Shown here: piece by piece, positions 5,158-5,206 of the stretch | Layout of the letters: every line of letters begins with the position of its first letter | How positions within the stretch are numbered: the first letter of the stretch is position 1 | NCBI GenBank assembly: GCA_046540795.1 | Contig: JBKHEN010000163.1 | Span: 1 to 5,206 of the forward strand | Direction: 5' to 3' | Origin: JAAAOH01 sp046540795 | GTDB taxonomy: Bacteria; Spirochaetota; Spirochaetia; DSM-27196; PWMO01 | Length of the DNA stretch: 5,206 nucleotides | Made by a program: the position numbers and the translations under genes | Notes under the pieces: generated by a model | What the model was told of the DNA's origin: nothing | Database searches by the model: none | The model's input: only the letters and a program-made list of their open reading frames with translations

Positions 5158-5206
5158 GTCGCCTCGCGGCGCTCGCAGCGAGTTCCTGCGCACCAGGGCC
5201 GCTAAC

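Noticed and set aside
1..5206. CRISPR array, tRNA/rRNA gene, insertion sequence or phage attachment site
   Set aside because: I saw no regularly spaced identical repeats with unique spacers, no cloverleaf with a CCA end, no transposase motifs and no terminal inverted repeats. The only periodic repeat is the short C-rich one at 2933-3011.

Overview
The window is a GC-rich bacterial segment (about 60% GC by eye) with compact genes, clear Shine-Dalgarno sites, one GTG start, and both TAG and TGA used as ordinary stops. Nothing in it fixes the phylum. It holds four apparently intact genes and one decayed gene, in the order pckA-like remnant (+), D-2-hydroxyacid dehydrogenase (+), Asp/Glu-racemase-family enzyme (+), M24-family DoeA/EutD-type hydrolase (-), IclR-family regulator (+).

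Left part (1-2906): a near-consensus sigma-70 promoter (TTGACA, 17-nt spacer, TACAAT, 67-95) precedes an open frame at 131-1030. That frame is recognisably ATP-type phosphoenolpyruvate carboxykinase, but it has lost the N-terminus and the whole nucleotide-binding core. It ends at a TAG, after which the family's C-terminal tail continues in the same frame. Two well-formed enzyme genes follow on the same strand with good ribosome sites: a hydroxypyruvate/glyoxylate-reductase-like dehydrogenase from GTG 1156, and a two-cysteine racemase-superfamily enzyme from ATG 2178. No promoter is evident between the three, so they are probably one operon.

Middle (2907-3036): a C-rich convergent intergenic region with a degenerate 25-bp-period repeat and a perfect GC palindrome. 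It separates the operon from the M24 gene, which is read the other way.

Right part (3037-5206): the M24 gene resembles ectoine hydrolase (DoeA/EutD) and has lost four of the five usual metal ligands of its fold. It is divergent from an IclR-type regulator. The 132-nt region between them carries two good promoters and an inverted repeat bracketing the regulator's -35 box, a likely site of autoregulation and perhaps of control of the M24 gene. The M24 promoter lies so close to the ATG that its mRNA would be nearly leaderless.

Taken together this looks like a small IclR-controlled catabolic locus for an amide, ring or amino-acid-derived substrate. A hydrolase, a racemase/isomerase-type enzyme and a 2-ketoacid reductase would act in sequence, but the substrate cannot be read from the sequence. 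The most unusual element is the PEP carboxykinase relic, which has lost its active site yet keeps its promoter, ribosome site and reading frame.
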